The notes beneath the pieces are model-generated. The model was not told the DNA's origin. It saw only the letters and a program-made list of their open reading frames with translations, and ran no database searches. DNA of 64,000 nt, from NCBI RefSeq assembly GCF_003150675.1, contig NZ_QGGB01000005.1, forward strand, positions 453,932 to 517,931, given 5' to 3'. The stretch is from Rhodohalobacter mucosus. Lineage in GTDB: Bacteria > Bacteroidota > Rhodothermia > Balneolales > Balneolaceae. This document shows positions 27,643-37,801 of this stretch, piece after piece. Position numbers and translations under genes: made by a program. The first letter of the stretch is position 1; every line of letters begins with the position of its first letter.

Positions 27643-29385
27643 ATGCGAGTCATTTTCTTACTTACCGGGTTCCTATTCCTGACCGCATCCTGTACGACCA
27701 GCCGCTGGGTTGTTACCGATGAGTTTGCGCTCGACAGCAGTGCAGAACCGGAAATCGTTGACCGTACAAATATCCTCGTTCTGGAGAGAGAACCTACTCC
27801 GGAGAATCCTGTGCTGCTTTATACCCCGTATGAAGTTATTCAGGAGCAGTATCCTCTCAGGGTCGAAATGGAACGAACCGTTCAAAAGTACAGGCCCAGA
27901 TGGGGGTTTATGTTACTGGGCCTTGCAGGAACCCTTTTCGCCTTCGCGGCTGCCAATTCAAATACCATTCTGACTGATGTGAGCAGATCACAAAAAGTGA
28001 TTCTTAATGTGACCGGGGGAGTTCTCGGGATACTTTCATTTGTAAATTTACAGCCATCCGGTGACCCCATTTACACTGGCGAGTCGGAGCTGATGAGGCG
28101 CAGCGGTGTTGAAGTACTGGTCGACTCCACATCAATACCGGGTGTTGAATCGGGAGTTCTTGATGTTGTATCCATAACATACCTCGACAGTGTTCTTTTC
28201 CGTGAAACCGACCTTGCATTGCCTGAAAACGGACTCGAAATTAATCTCGCATCGCTATCGGGAGATCTTGGCGACGAGATTCAGGGAGATTCACAGGTCA
28301 ACGTGCTGATTGAGTATGGCGGCAGCGAATATGCTGAAAATGTGCGCGTAGATCAGTTTATGGCACCCTTCATTCGAATAACACAACCCGTTGCAACTCT
28401 CCATTCATCAGCTGAGGATTCAGAAATCAATGTGGTTTCAGAAGTTGGGCGTGACAGTCAAATGCAGATCCTTGCTGAGGGTGAAGATGGCTGGTACAGG
28501 GTGAGATACGAAAATACGGAAGCGTATATCAGGGATGATGCGGGAGAACGAAAATGGATGGCGCTTTCCGGCAGTGAATCATCTCTCGTTTATGAGTTTG
28601 CGGAGATACCATTTGGCGGAATTGACGTTGAAAGCGGTGTTCCGGTATTGAAAGAGTCCAATCCGTCTGATAAGGCACTTATCGTAACCAATGGAATAGG
28701 TAATCAGGCAGGAGCCCGGCAGTACCTGGGCCGCGATCATGATCTTTACAGGCACTACAGCAGAAATGCGTTCCAGGTTGAAGAGAGCGAGATTCATACA
28801 TTCAGAGAAAGGGGAGGCGGCGAACTGCTTCGTTTGAGTGAAACGGCCGGTTCCATGTTCGACAGCGGGTCATTGTATATCTTTGTCACAGGTTTTGCGG
28901 ATATACGCACAGGTGCTTCAGGCCGCGAGGTGGTAATGGTATATGAAGACCGTGCGGGCGAGGTGAGTGAGATTCCACTGCTGGAACTATTCAGCGAGAT
29001 TGCAGACCTGTCGCCGGAAACCCTGTACCTGTTTATCGATCTTGATTACCTGACAGACCCGAATGGCAATAGTTCGGAACGGGAGCTCATTTCACTGATC
29101 AGCGAGGCATCAGGTATGCTTCTGCGAATGCTTCCGAATTCAGCCATTGTGTTCAGCAACCGCCCGGGGCAGCAGTCAGGCCTGTATTCAGGTATGAATA
29201 GTGAAAATATGCGCCATCACATATTCGCCTACTACTGGGCAGAGGCCCTTCAGCAGAGAAAAACCAGACTATCAGACCTGGTAAACCATCTTGACAGCAA
29301 CGTGGACTACATGTCGAGAAGGCTGCACGACCGACCCCAGGAAATCCAGGCATACGGAAATCTTACCCTCCAAATCTCCGACTGA
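27643..29385 (+). CDS. lipoprotein with SH3 domain and degenerate caspase-like domain
   Basis: The 580-residue product has a lipoprotein signal (LFLTASC, lipid cysteine about 17), two hydrophobic helices at about 88-130, a bacterial SH3-like domain at about 243-305 (DGWYRVRYENTEAYI), and a C-terminal alpha/beta region at about 330-580. That region follows caspase-hemoglobinase order: KALIVTNGIGN strand, a gap helix, LYIFVTGFAD where active members have a GHG, and LYLFIDLDYL where they have DxC, then SAIVFSNRPGQ and FAYYWAEAL. Both catalytic residues (His, Cys) are absent, so it should be a non-catalytic caspase-fold protein if the fold call is right. The DMT transporter start overlaps its stop codon. 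Confidence 0.6.
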   Translation: MRVIFLLTGFLFLTASCTTSRWVVTDEFALDSSAEPEIVDRTNILVLEREPTPENPVLLYTPYEVIQEQYPLRVEMERTVQKYRPRWGFMLLGLAGTLFAFAAANSNTILTDVSRSQKVILNVTGGVLGILSFVNLQPSGDPIYTGESELMRRSGVEVLVDSTSIPGVESGVLDVVSITYLDSVLFRETDLALPENGLEINLASLSGDLGDEIQGDSQVNVLIEYGGSEYAENVRVDQFMAPFIRITQPVATLHSSAEDSEINVVSEVGRDSQMQILAEGEDGWYRVRYENTEAYIRDDAGERKWMALSGSESSLVYEFAEIPFGGIDVESGVPVLKESNPSDKALIVTNGIGNQAGARQYLGRDHDLYRHYSRNAFQVEESEIHTFRERGGGELLRLSETAGSMFDSGSLYIFVTGFADIRTGASGREVVMVYEDRAGEVSEIPLLELFSEIADLSPETLYLFIDLDYLTDPNGNSSERELISLISEASGMLLRMLPNSAIVFSNRPGQQSGLYSGMNSENMRHHIFAYYWAEALQQRKTRLSDLVNHLDSNVDYMSRRLHDRPQEIQAYGNLTLQISD

Positions 29386-30245
29386 TGAGTGGATGGATTT
29401 ACATTCTGCTCAGTTCCTCCTTCTCGATTTTGATTGCGCACCTTCTGAAGGTTACAGAGTTCAGGAAAATTCACACCGTAAAAGTTCTAACGGTGAACTA
29501 TTTTGTGGCTACGGTTACAGCCTTCGCCACAACCGAATCTGCAATAATTCCTGATTTTGCTCAAAATGACTCCCTTGCGGCCGTACTTCTTGGAGCGGTT
29601 ACCGGGTTCATTTTTATAGCCAACTTTTTTATCTACAGCAAGTCCGTAAATCACAACGGTGTGGGAATCAGCGTTGCAGCGATGCGTATTTCACTGATTG
29701 TTCCCGTATTGCTTTCAACGCTATGGTATCTGGAGTATATCAGCGCGATTCAATGGGTTGGAGTGATGCTGGTTTTTGTAACTCTTTTTCTGCTTTTGCC
29801 CAATAAACGCAAACTGCTTCGTGAGCCTTTCAGCGCGGGATGGCTTCTTGTACTTCTGTTTATTGGGACAGGCGTAGGTGACGCTGCGCTAAAAATATAT
29901 GAATCGGACTTTTCCGATATCTGGGCAAAGCAGCAATTTATGGGAGTGGTATTTTTGACGGCTTTCTTAATCGGTATGGGGGTGCTGATTCTGCGCAGGG
30001 ACGTACGGTTCAACAGGCATGATTTATGGATGGGTGCAGCAGTTGGGATTCCAAATCTTTATACGTCGATTTTCCTGATTGAAGCCCTTGAGAGGATGAA
30101 TGGCGCGGTGGTGTACAGTGCAGTTAACGTGATAACCGTGTTGGGTGCAACACTTTTGGGTATTTTGAGGTGGGGCGACCGGCTGAAGCCGTTTCAGTGG
30201 GCCGGCATTGTGTTCACACTCATTTCAATTCTGTTGCTTATTTAA
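29385..30245 (+). CDS. EamA/DMT-superfamily transporter
   Basis: The 286-residue protein has about ten membrane helices in two related halves of five, the EamA layout (first half ending near YISAIQWVGVMLVFVTLF, second near RLKPFQWAGIVFTLISILLLI). DMT transporters export or exchange metabolites such as amino acids, sugars or purines; the substrate is not predictable. Its ATG overlaps the stop of the lipoprotein gene, so both are translationally coupled. Confidence 0.88.
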   Translation: MSGWIYILLSSSFSILIAHLLKVTEFRKIHTVKVLTVNYFVATVTAFATTESAIIPDFAQNDSLAAVLLGAVTGFIFIANFFIYSKSVNHNGVGISVAAMRISLIVPVLLSTLWYLEYISAIQWVGVMLVFVTLFLLLPNKRKLLREPFSAGWLLVLLFIGTGVGDAALKIYESDFSDIWAKQQFMGVVFLTAFLIGMGVLILRRDVRFNRHDLWMGAAVGIPNLYTSIFLIEALERMNGAVVYSAVNVITVLGATLLGILRWGDRLKPFQWAGIVFTLISILLLI

Positions 30246-30448
30246 CGTGAGTTTCCCGAGAAGATCACTGAGGGGAAAGTGACTTTTTCGGTTCAACCTC
30301 TTATATCGAACTGACGTTAATCAGCTTCGAATACAAAAACCGCTTCAGGTTTAATGATTACCTGATAATGCAGTTCAGAATATTTTTAACTTCAGAAAAG
30401 CTGTTGTGAGCAGCATCCTGTTTTAATCTAATTTTACAGATATTCACC

Positions 30449-31435
30449 ATGAGTCAGATCGACAAAATTCGTTCCAGAGCATCCCAAACAAAAAGAAAAG
30501 TGCTTCTTCCCGAAGCGGAGAAAGATATCCGCGTTATCAAGGCGGCAATTATGCTGAAAGCGGGCGGGTATGCCGATCCGGTTCTTCTCGGTAACCGTAG
30601 CAGTATTCAAAAACTGGCTGAAACGGAAGGGGTGGAGCTGCCCGACTCACTGCAGGTGAATACCTATTCCGATCCCGTACAGGACGAGCGGAAATTTCTC
30701 TATTTCAAAGAGAAACTAAAGCATAAAAATCCAGAGGAAGAACAGCTTAGGGAGCTGAGCAGACATCCTCTCTATACAGCCGGCTGGCTTTTGGATACCG
30801 GTGAGGCTGATGCCTCCGTAGCAGGTTCTGTAGCTTCAACAGGCGATGTGATCCGTTCCGCACTGAGAACCGTTGGTGTTGCCGAAAGCTCTGAGCTGGT
30901 ATCCAGCTCATTTTTAATGGAGATGCCCGACGGTCGTGTCTTTACCTATGCCGATTGCGGGGTGGTTCCGTATCCTGATGCCCCGCAACTTGCATCCATT
31001 GCCCTCGACGCAGCGAAAACGCATCAGCTTTTGACCGGAGTTGAACCGGTGATAGCATTTCTTTCATTTTCAACGAAAGGCAGTGCACGGCACGAACGTG
31101 TTGACCTGGTAACGGAGGCACTTCGTCTTGCTAAGTCGAAAAAAACGGGATGGCGAATGGATGGCGAGCTGCAGTTTGATGCAGCAGCCGTTAGAACTGT
31201 GGCAGAAAGGAAAGCACCCGATTCTGATGTGAAGGGTGATGCAAATGTTTTCATTTTTCCCAATCTGGACGCCGGCAATATCGCCTATAAAATTACGGAA
31301 CGCCTTGCAGGGGCAAGTGCCACCGGGCCATTGCTGCAGGGATTACAAAAACCGATAATGGACCTATCGAGAGGATGTTCAGTGGATGATATTGTGAACA
31401 CTGCCTGCGTGGCATCATTGCTGGCAGCTACATAA
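30449..31435 (+). CDS. pta: phosphate acetyltransferase
   Basis: The 328-residue protein is the short form of Pta, which interconverts acetyl-CoA and acetyl phosphate. Family motifs are VLLPEAEKDIRVIKAA, SVASTGDVIRSALRTVG, FLMEMPDGRVFTYADCG, and the PTA_PTB segment ANVFIFPNLDAGNIAYKITERL. Length fits single-domain enzymes (about 325-330). No ackA is next to it. It stands alone between the DMT gene and the suf operon. Confidence 0.96.
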   Translation: MSQIDKIRSRASQTKRKVLLPEAEKDIRVIKAAIMLKAGGYADPVLLGNRSSIQKLAETEGVELPDSLQVNTYSDPVQDERKFLYFKEKLKHKNPEEEQLRELSRHPLYTAGWLLDTGEADASVAGSVASTGDVIRSALRTVGVAESSELVSSSFLMEMPDGRVFTYADCGVVPYPDAPQLASIALDAAKTHQLLTGVEPVIAFLSFSTKGSARHERVDLVTEALRLAKSKKTGWRMDGELQFDAAAVRTVAERKAPDSDVKGDANVFIFPNLDAGNIAYKITERLAGASATGPLLQGLQKPIMDLSRGCSVDDIVNTACVASLLAAT

Positions 31436-31770
31436 GATTTATTGCAAAAACCGGCCGTTTTCAGAAATAACCTCATTCGAATCGGTACTCTTACTGTTTC
31501 CCGGTTTTGAACTTGCTATGGCGGCTTGTGAAATGAAATATGGCATAGCCTGCCTATCGCGCCTATAGGTGCTTTCAATTGGAGCTTTTTACGGTAAATG
31601 CCGTTCTTATAGCACAGCCAAATCCGCTTTAAGATCGTATTGATATTGCTTATATTTATTCATTCCAAATAAGCATTACCTATAAATCCGTTTGTTTTGA
31701 CAGAACTTGTCGGCGCGGATTTGTGTTAATCGATCGAACAAAGCGAAAACATTAAAAAATTGCAGTCAGA
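31436..31770. promoter_or_regulatory. sufB upstream region with inverted repeat
   Basis: About 335 bp without a gene. An inverted repeat, TGCTTAT at 31647-31653 and ATAAGCA at 31669-31675, lies about 95 bp before the sufB start and is a candidate operator for an Fe-S or iron regulator. No known binding-site consensus could be matched with confidence. Confidence 0.35.
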
Positions 31771-33213
31771 ATGAGTGAGACGAAAGCTCTCGAAACAATG
31801 ATTGGTGAAGAGTACAAGTATGGCTTCACCACGGATGTTGAATACGAAGATTTTCCCAAGGGAATCAATGAGGACGTTGTCCGTTTGATTTCAGAAAAGA
31901 AAGGTGAACCGGAGTGGATGACAGAATTCCGCCTGAAAGCCTATCGAGCATGGACCGAGATGGAAGAGCCGGAATGGTTCAATGCTACGTATGAGAAGCC
32001 AAAATTTGATACGCTGCAATATTATTCTGCTCCCAAGAATAAGCCCAAACTCAACAGTCTTGACGAAGTGGACCCCAACATACGGGAGACATATGAGAAA
32101 CTGGGTATACCTCTCGAAGAGCAGAAAATGTTGTCGGGTGTTGCCGTGGACGCCGTATTCGACAGTGTTTCGATTTTTACCACATTCAAGGAGAAGCTGG
32201 CTGAGGCCGGAGTTATATTCTGCTCCATCTCCGAAGCTATCCAGGATTATCCGGAGCTTGTGAAAAAGTATATGGGGTCCGTTGTACCGGCGCGCGATAA
32301 CTTTTATGCCGCGCTGAATTCCGCTGTTTTTTCAGACGGGTCGTTTTGCTATGTCCCCAAAGACACGATCTGCCCGATGGAGCTCTCCACCTATTTCCGG
32401 ATCAACAATATGAATTCCGGACAGTTTGAGAGAACACTTATTATCGCAGAGGATAACAGTCATGTAAGCTATCTGGAAGGATGTACTGCTCCCATGTACG
32501 ACGAGCACCAGCTGCATGCGGCGGTTGTGGAGCTTATTGCAATGGATAACGCAGAAATTAAATACTCCACCATTCAAAACTGGTATTCCGGCGATGAAGA
32601 GGGCAAGGGAGGCATCTATAACTTTGTAACTAAAAGAGGAGCATGCCGGGGCGACAACTCCAAAATCTCCTGGACACAGCTTGAAACCGGATCGGCGGTT
32701 ACCTTGAAATACCCCAGCGTCATTCTTCAGGGCGACAATTCGGTGGGCGAATTTTTCTCTGTGGCCGTAACCAACAAAATGCAGCAGGCCGATACGGGTA
32801 CTAAGATGATCCATCTGGGTAAAAACACCAAGAGCACGATCATCTCCAAGGGTATCTCTGCAGGTAAATCCAACAACAGCTATCGCGGACAGGTGAAGTT
32901 CAGCAAGAAGGCCGATAACGCCAGAAACTATTCCCAGTGCGATTCCATGCTGATCGGACAAACCTGCGGCGCTCATACTTTCCCATATATCGAGTCGGCT
33001 AACCCAACCGGGAAAATCGAACACGAAGCCACAACTTCAAGGGTGGGCGAAGATCAGATTTTCTACCTTCAGCAGAGAGGCATCAGCGAGGACGATGCCA
33101 TCTCCCTTATTGTGAACGGTTTCTGCAAAGAGGTGCTCAAGGAGTTGCCGATGGAATTTGCCGTTGAGGCCAACAAACTGCTTGGCATCAAGCTTGAAGG
33201 CAGTGTTGGATAA
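31771..33213 (+). CDS. sufB: Fe-S cluster assembly protein SufB
   Basis: The 480-residue scaffold subunit of SufBC2D builds Fe-S clusters. It has the SufB order: [55 protein letters not shown], and the C-terminal [19 protein letters not shown] with the cluster-building cysteine. It is the first gene of a seven-gene plus-strand row. Length is typical (about 465-495). Confidence 0.98.
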   Translation: MSETKALETMIGEEYKYGFTTDVEYEDFPKGINEDVVRLISEKKGEPEWMTEFRLKAYRAWTEMEEPEWFNATYEKPKFDTLQYYSAPKNKPKLNSLDEVDPNIRETYEKLGIPLEEQKMLSGVAVDAVFDSVSIFTTFKEKLAEAGVIFCSISEAIQDYPELVKKYMGSVVPARDNFYAALNSAVFSDGSFCYVPKDTICPMELSTYFRINNMNSGQFERTLIIAEDNSHVSYLEGCTAPMYDEHQLHAAVVELIAMDNAEIKYSTIQNWYSGDEEGKGGIYNFVTKRGACRGDNSKISWTQLETGSAVTLKYPSVILQGDNSVGEFFSVAVTNKMQQADTGTKMIHLGKNTKSTIISKGISAGKSNNSYRGQVKFSKKADNARNYSQCDSMLIGQTCGAHTFPYIESANPTGKIEHEATTSRVGEDQIFYLQQRGISEDDAISLIVNGFCKEVLKELPMEFAVEANKLLGIKLEGSVG

Positions 33214-33358
33214 CAGGTCAGCAGGAAAGAAGCCGGTTTGCATACTGCCGGCATCAGGCCATGAAAACTGAGATGATATTCAGACCGAAGTACGGCTTGA
33301 TCAGAAAGAATCACATGTTGTATCACAATCGTTTAAACATCAAAAAAAAGAAATAACC

Positions 33359-34132
33359 GTGTTAGAATTAAAAGATTTACATGTAGAAGTTGAGGGTGAA
33401 GGTATTGAGATCCTCAAAGGTGTCAATTTGAAAGTAAATAAGGGGGAAATTCATGCCATCATGGGCCCGAATGGAAGCGGCAAAAGCACGCTTTCGAAGG
33501 TTGTGGCGGGACACCCCGAGTACGAAGTCACCAAAGGCGACATTCTTTATGATGGTGAAAGTGTTCTTGAGATGGACCCCGATGAGCGGGCACATGCCGG
33601 AATCTTTCTGGCCTTCCAATATCCGGTTGAAGTTCCGGGTGTTACCAATACCACTCTGTTGAGGGAATCCTACAATACCATTGCGGCATCGAGAGGACGT
33701 GAAGAACTCGATCCGCTCGAGTTTGACGATTATATCAAGGATAAGCTCGACCTGGTACAGATGAAACCTGATTTTCTTGAACGAAGCGTTAACACAGGAT
33801 TTTCAGGCGGCGAGAAAAAGCGAAACGAGATTTTCCAGATGGCCGTACTTCAGCCCCGCCTTTCACTGCTTGACGAAACCGATTCGGGACTGGATATCGA
33901 TGCGCTTAAAATTGTATCGGACGGTATCAACAAACTGCACGGAGACGAGGATGCCGTGGTATTAATTACTCACTATCAGCGTCTGTTAAACTACATTGAG
34001 CCCGATTTTGTGCATGTTATGATGGGCGGCAAAATTGTAAAAAGCGGTGACAAAACGCTTGCTCTCAAACTGGAGGAGCAAGGGTACGACTGGCTCGAAG
34101 CACACGCAACCGTAAACGGAGAAGCAAGTTAA
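33359..34132 (+). CDS. sufC: Fe-S cluster assembly ATPase SufC
   Basis: The 257-residue protein starts at GTG 33359. It is the ABC-type ATPase of SufBC2D with Walker [11 protein letters not shown], the signature [14 protein letters not shown] and Walker [15 protein letters not shown], all standard for SufC. About 145 bp separate it from sufB. Its final base is shared with the first base of the sufD start codon. Confidence 0.98.
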   Translation: MLELKDLHVEVEGEGIEILKGVNLKVNKGEIHAIMGPNGSGKSTLSKVVAGHPEYEVTKGDILYDGESVLEMDPDERAHAGIFLAFQYPVEVPGVTNTTLLRESYNTIAASRGREELDPLEFDDYIKDKLDLVQMKPDFLERSVNTGFSGGEKKRNEIFQMAVLQPRLSLLDETDSGLDIDALKIVSDGINKLHGDEDAVVLITHYQRLLNYIEPDFVHVMMGGKIVKSGDKTLALKLEEQGYDWLEAHATVNGEAS

Positions 34133-35451
34133 TGGCACATCCAACAGACATTGAACCATCCTTTTTGCACCGGCTGGCCAAGAATGCGCCGGAAAATGAT
34201 CATTGGTCAGAAATTCGCAGGGAAGGGCTTAAAACCCTGAATCACGCCTCTTTTCCTCATCGGAAAATTGAGGAGTGGAGATTTACAGACCTGAAGCCGC
34301 TGTCCAGGACAGATTTTTTTCCGATAAATGAGGCCGGAACACTTCCAGCTGCCGATATTGAGCAGTATTACATACCGGAATCAGACCGCAGCAGACTGGT
34401 CTTTATCAACGGCCGCTACCATGAAAAATACTCATCCATCGGCGGATTGGGTAAGGGCGTTACGGTCGGCAATCTTGCCGAATTTGAAGACCATGGTGCG
34501 GTAGAGCAGTACCTGAATAAACTGGTGAATTACGAAGATGACGTTTTCGTCCCCTTCAACAATCTTATGCTCGAGGATGGTGCTTTTATCCATCTCGAAG
34601 AGGGCGCAAAGGCTGAAGCCCCCATACAGATTTTGAATCTGTACACTGATGCGGGCAAAGCGTATATAGCTGCGCCCAGAATGCTGGTTGTCGCAGAAAA
34701 GGGATCGGATGTCACAATTATCGAAGACCATATCGGACTTGCCCAGAATACATACCTGACCATTCCCGTTTGTGAAGTTAAAGCCATGGAGGGTGCCCAT
34801 ATTCACCACGTACGCATCCAGCGCGACAGCACGGAAGCCTTTCACGTATCGCGTCCGATTGCCTACGTAGAAAAGAATTCGGAGTATCACAGCTACACCA
34901 TTACGCTTGGAGCGGCTCTTTCAAGGAATGAGCCCAGGGTTGTGCAGGAAGCAGAGGAAGTGGACTTTACACTCGACGGACTGGTTCTGATCGACGGCGA
35001 ACAAGTAGCCGACACGCACTCCGTAATGGATCACAGGTTTTCTCACGCCAACAGCCACCAGCTGCACAAGGTAGTTGTAAACGGCAACGCACACAGCATC
35101 TTCAATGGCAAAATTTTTGTCAGAAAAGACGCGCAGAAAATTGATTCCTTTCAGGAGAACAGAAACCTGCTGCTTTCAAATGACGGGCTTGTAAACACCA
35201 AGCCGCAGCTTGAAATATTCGCTGATGACGTACTCTGCTCCCACGGAGCAACTATCGGGCAGCTGGACCCTGAAGAGGTATTTTATCTCCAGAGCCGGGG
35301 CATGACCGAAGAGAAAGCCAAGGAAGTGCTTACGTATGCATTTGCCCTGGAGACGATTGAAAATATGAAGGTAGACTCCGTCCATCAGCTGCTGATTGAT
35401 GAAGTGTACAGATATACAAAAGCAAACACCGCAGAGAAAGTACCGGTTTAG
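34132..35451 (+). CDS. sufD: Fe-S cluster assembly protein SufD
   Basis: The 439-residue partner of SufB has the SufBD core (VFVPFNNLMLEDGAFIHL, SYTITLGAALSRNEPRV, HANSHQLHKVVVNGNAHSIF, CSHGATIGQLDPEEVFYLQS). The N-terminal helical part (PHRKIEEWRFTDLKPL) is characteristic. It is directly coupled to sufC by a one-base overlap. Confidence 0.97.
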   Translation: MAHPTDIEPSFLHRLAKNAPENDHWSEIRREGLKTLNHASFPHRKIEEWRFTDLKPLSRTDFFPINEAGTLPAADIEQYYIPESDRSRLVFINGRYHEKYSSIGGLGKGVTVGNLAEFEDHGAVEQYLNKLVNYEDDVFVPFNNLMLEDGAFIHLEEGAKAEAPIQILNLYTDAGKAYIAAPRMLVVAEKGSDVTIIEDHIGLAQNTYLTIPVCEVKAMEGAHIHHVRIQRDSTEAFHVSRPIAYVEKNSEYHSYTITLGAALSRNEPRVVQEAEEVDFTLDGLVLIDGEQVADTHSVMDHRFSHANSHQLHKVVVNGNAHSIFNGKIFVRKDAQKIDSFQENRNLLLSNDGLVNTKPQLEIFADDVLCSHGATIGQLDPEEVFYLQSRGMTEEKAKEVLTYAFALETIENMKVDSVHQLLIDEVYRYTKANTAEKVPV

Positions 35452-35466
35452 CAATAGCAACAACAG

Positions 35467-36711
35467 ATGACCCAACCCACAGCCGCCATACCGAAAGTTG
35501 ATTTCGACAGGATACGGAAAGATTTCACCGTACTGGACCAGCAGGTAAACGGGCACCCGCTCGTCTATCTTGATAATGCTGCGTCGAGCCAGATGCCTGT
35601 TTCGGTTGCGGATCGTCTCGATGCATACCATCGCAACGAACACGCCAATGTACACAGGGGCATTCACACGTTAAGCCAAAAGGCAACGGACGCCTTTGAA
35701 ATGACCCGAAGAAAAGTACAGCAGTTTATCGGTGCATCTTCATCAGACGAAATTGTATTCACAACCGGGACTACGGATTCGCTTAATTTGGCGGCCAACT
35801 CATACGGGATGGAAAATCTTCAGAAGGGTGATGAAATCATTCTCTCGGAGATGGAGCACCATGCCAATATTGTACCCTGGCAGATGGTTGCACAAAAAAC
35901 AGGAGCCGTGATCAGGGTCATACCCGTACTTGACAATGGCGAGCTGGATATGCAAGCCTACAAAGAGCTTTTGGGCCCACGCACGAAAATAGTCTCCGTT
36001 ATCCATGTGTCGAACGCGCTGGGAACCGTGAATCCGGTTAAAGAGATTACGGCACTAGCCCATGAGCATCATGCAGTGGTTGTTATTGACGGTGCTCAGT
36101 CCGTTCCTCATCAGCCGGTAGATGTGCAGGATATCGATTGTGACTTCTTTACATTTTCATCACACAAAATGTGCGGTCCCACGGGATTTGGAATATTGTA
36201 CGGTAAAAAACACCTGCTCGACAAAATGCCACCGTATCGCGGTGGGGGCGACATGATCGACAAAGTGAGCTTTGAAGAGACGACGTACAATGTGGTTCCA
36301 TTTCGGTTTGAAGCGGGAACGCCTCCCATTGCTGCAGGTATTGGCCTCGGCGCCGCAATTGATTACCTGAATGAGATCGGTATGGAACAGATCGCCAATC
36401 GTGAATACGAATTGGTGGATTACGCCGTATCAAGGCTCAGAGAAATTGAAGGGCTGCAGATGATAGGCGAGTCATCAAATCGTGCGTCAGTCTGTTCCTT
36501 TGTTTTTGATGACATTCACGCGTCCGACCTGGGCACAATTCTTGATAAACGCGGAATCGCTGTGCGAACGGGCCATCACTGCGCGCAGCCAATCCTGAGA
36601 AGATTTAACGTGCCGGCAACAACACGGGCATCTGTATCGTTTTATAACACAACAGAGGATATTGACAGATTGGTTGACGGCATCCACTATGCCAAGTCAT
36701 TCTTTGAATAA
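35467..36711 (+). CDS. sufS: cysteine desulfurase SufS
   Basis: The 414-residue PLP enzyme takes sulfur from cysteine. The PLP lysine is in TFSSHKMCGPTGFGILYG and the catalytic cysteine in VRTGHHCAQPILRRF, the short-loop SufS type. The N-terminus has LDNAASSQMP. SufS usually needs SufE or SufU as sulfur acceptor; neither follows, the next genes being Nfu- and A-type proteins. Confidence 0.97.
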   Translation: MTQPTAAIPKVDFDRIRKDFTVLDQQVNGHPLVYLDNAASSQMPVSVADRLDAYHRNEHANVHRGIHTLSQKATDAFEMTRRKVQQFIGASSSDEIVFTTGTTDSLNLAANSYGMENLQKGDEIILSEMEHHANIVPWQMVAQKTGAVIRVIPVLDNGELDMQAYKELLGPRTKIVSVIHVSNALGTVNPVKEITALAHEHHAVVVIDGAQSVPHQPVDVQDIDCDFFTFSSHKMCGPTGFGILYGKKHLLDKMPPYRGGGDMIDKVSFEETTYNVVPFRFEAGTPPIAAGIGLGAAIDYLNEIGMEQIANREYELVDYAVSRLREIEGLQMIGESSNRASVCSFVFDDIHASDLGTILDKRGIAVRTGHHCAQPILRRFNVPATTRASVSFYNTTEDIDRLVDGIHYAKSFFE

Positions 36712-36726
36712 AAAAGACAACGTATT

Positions 36727-37278
36727 ATGCCAAAAATAAAAGAAATCGAACGAACACCGAATCCGGACGCCATGCGCTTTGTATTGGCCGAACCTCTGAC
36801 CAACGGTGTAACCCGCTCATTTGAGAACAGCGGGGAAGCAGAGCATGATGAGCTTGCAAAAGCACTGTTCAGCATCGATCATGTGATCAACGTCTATTAT
36901 GTTGACAAGTATATCACTGTAACGCAGGACGGCGGTGCTGTCTGGAGCGAACTGCTCCGAAAACTTGCTCCGCCAATCCGTGAAGCAACTCCGCAGCTTG
37001 ATGTTGCAGAAGATGATGAGGTACATGCCACCAGGGAAGTTCAGGAAACTTCAGATCCACGCCTGAAGCAGATAAATCAAATGCTTGATGAACAGGTACG
37101 CCCGTATCTGCTTGCCGACGGCGGAGGACTGAAAATAATCGGCCTGGATGGCAATCGTCTGAAAGTGCACTACCAGGGCGCCTGCGGAACCTGTCCTACG
37201 GCTACTTCCGGTACACTTTATGCCATTGAAAGCATGGTAAAACGAATAGACCCTGAAATTCAGGTTATCTCTGTATAG
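36727..37278 (+). CDS. Nfu-type Fe-S scaffold/carrier protein
   Basis: The 183-residue protein has an Nfu N-terminal domain at about 1-88 (ERTPNPDAMRFVL, FSIDHVINVYYVDKYITV) and a NifU C-terminal domain at about 105-183 with the cluster-binding CxxC in GACGTCPTAT. Nfu proteins pass assembled clusters to target enzymes. It lies 15 bp after sufS in the suf operon. Confidence 0.93.
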   Translation: MPKIKEIERTPNPDAMRFVLAEPLTNGVTRSFENSGEAEHDELAKALFSIDHVINVYYVDKYITVTQDGGAVWSELLRKLAPPIREATPQLDVAEDDEVHATREVQETSDPRLKQINQMLDEQVRPYLLADGGGLKIIGLDGNRLKVHYQGACGTCPTATSGTLYAIESMVKRIDPEIQVISV

Positions 37279-37334
37279 CAGGAATATTCACCACGTAATG
37301 TGAACCCAAGCAACAGCAGCAAGCAGGATCATTC

Positions 37335-37670
37335 ATGTCTATCACAATCAGCGAAAGAGCAGCCAAACGGATTGGAGAAATCAGGAAAGAGAAGAATATC
37401 TCATCTGATACTCCATTGCGTGTGTCCGTTGTAAGCGGAGGCTGTTCCGGACTCACATACGACCTGAATTTTGACTCTGAAAAGGAGATCACTGCAGAGG
37501 ATAAGCAGTTTGAAGATCATGGCGTCAAAATGGTTGTTGACATGAGAAGCTTTCTGTATCTCGCAGGCACAAATCTGGATTATACCGACGGATTGACCGG
37601 CCAGGGTTTTCACTTTCACAATCCGAATGCGGTTCGGAGCTGCTCATGCGGCGAATCGTTTTCTCTGTAA
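37335..37670 (+). CDS. A-type Fe-S carrier (SufA/IscA/HesB family)
   Basis: The 111-residue protein has the three conserved cysteines: one in VVSGGCSGLTYDLNF and two in the C-terminal SCSCGESF. These carry a cluster from the SufBCD scaffold to clients. It follows nfu by about 55 bp. The C-terminal half (FHFHNPNAVRSCSCG) is standard. Confidence 0.95.
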   Translation: MSITISERAAKRIGEIRKEKNISSDTPLRVSVVSGGCSGLTYDLNFDSEKEITAEDKQFEDHGVKMVVDMRSFLYLAGTNLDYTDGLTGQGFHFHNPNAVRSCSCGESFSL

Positions 37671-37675
37671 ACCCA

Positions 37676-37774
37676 GTATCGGGTATCGAGATTCCGGTAT
37701 TGAGTATTGAGATGAAATGCTTGTACTCAAAATCACATTCAGCCGATTCTTCAGCAATGAACTTCCCGATACCC
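37676..37774. repeat. intergenic inverted repeat
   Basis: GTATCGGG at 37676-37683 is complementary to CCCGATAC at 37765-37772, with short TATTGAGTATTGAG-type repeats between. It may be a dispersed intergenic element; no function can be assigned. Confidence 0.45.
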
Positions 37775-37801
37775 AAAACACACGACTCACTACTTTAAAA
37801 A

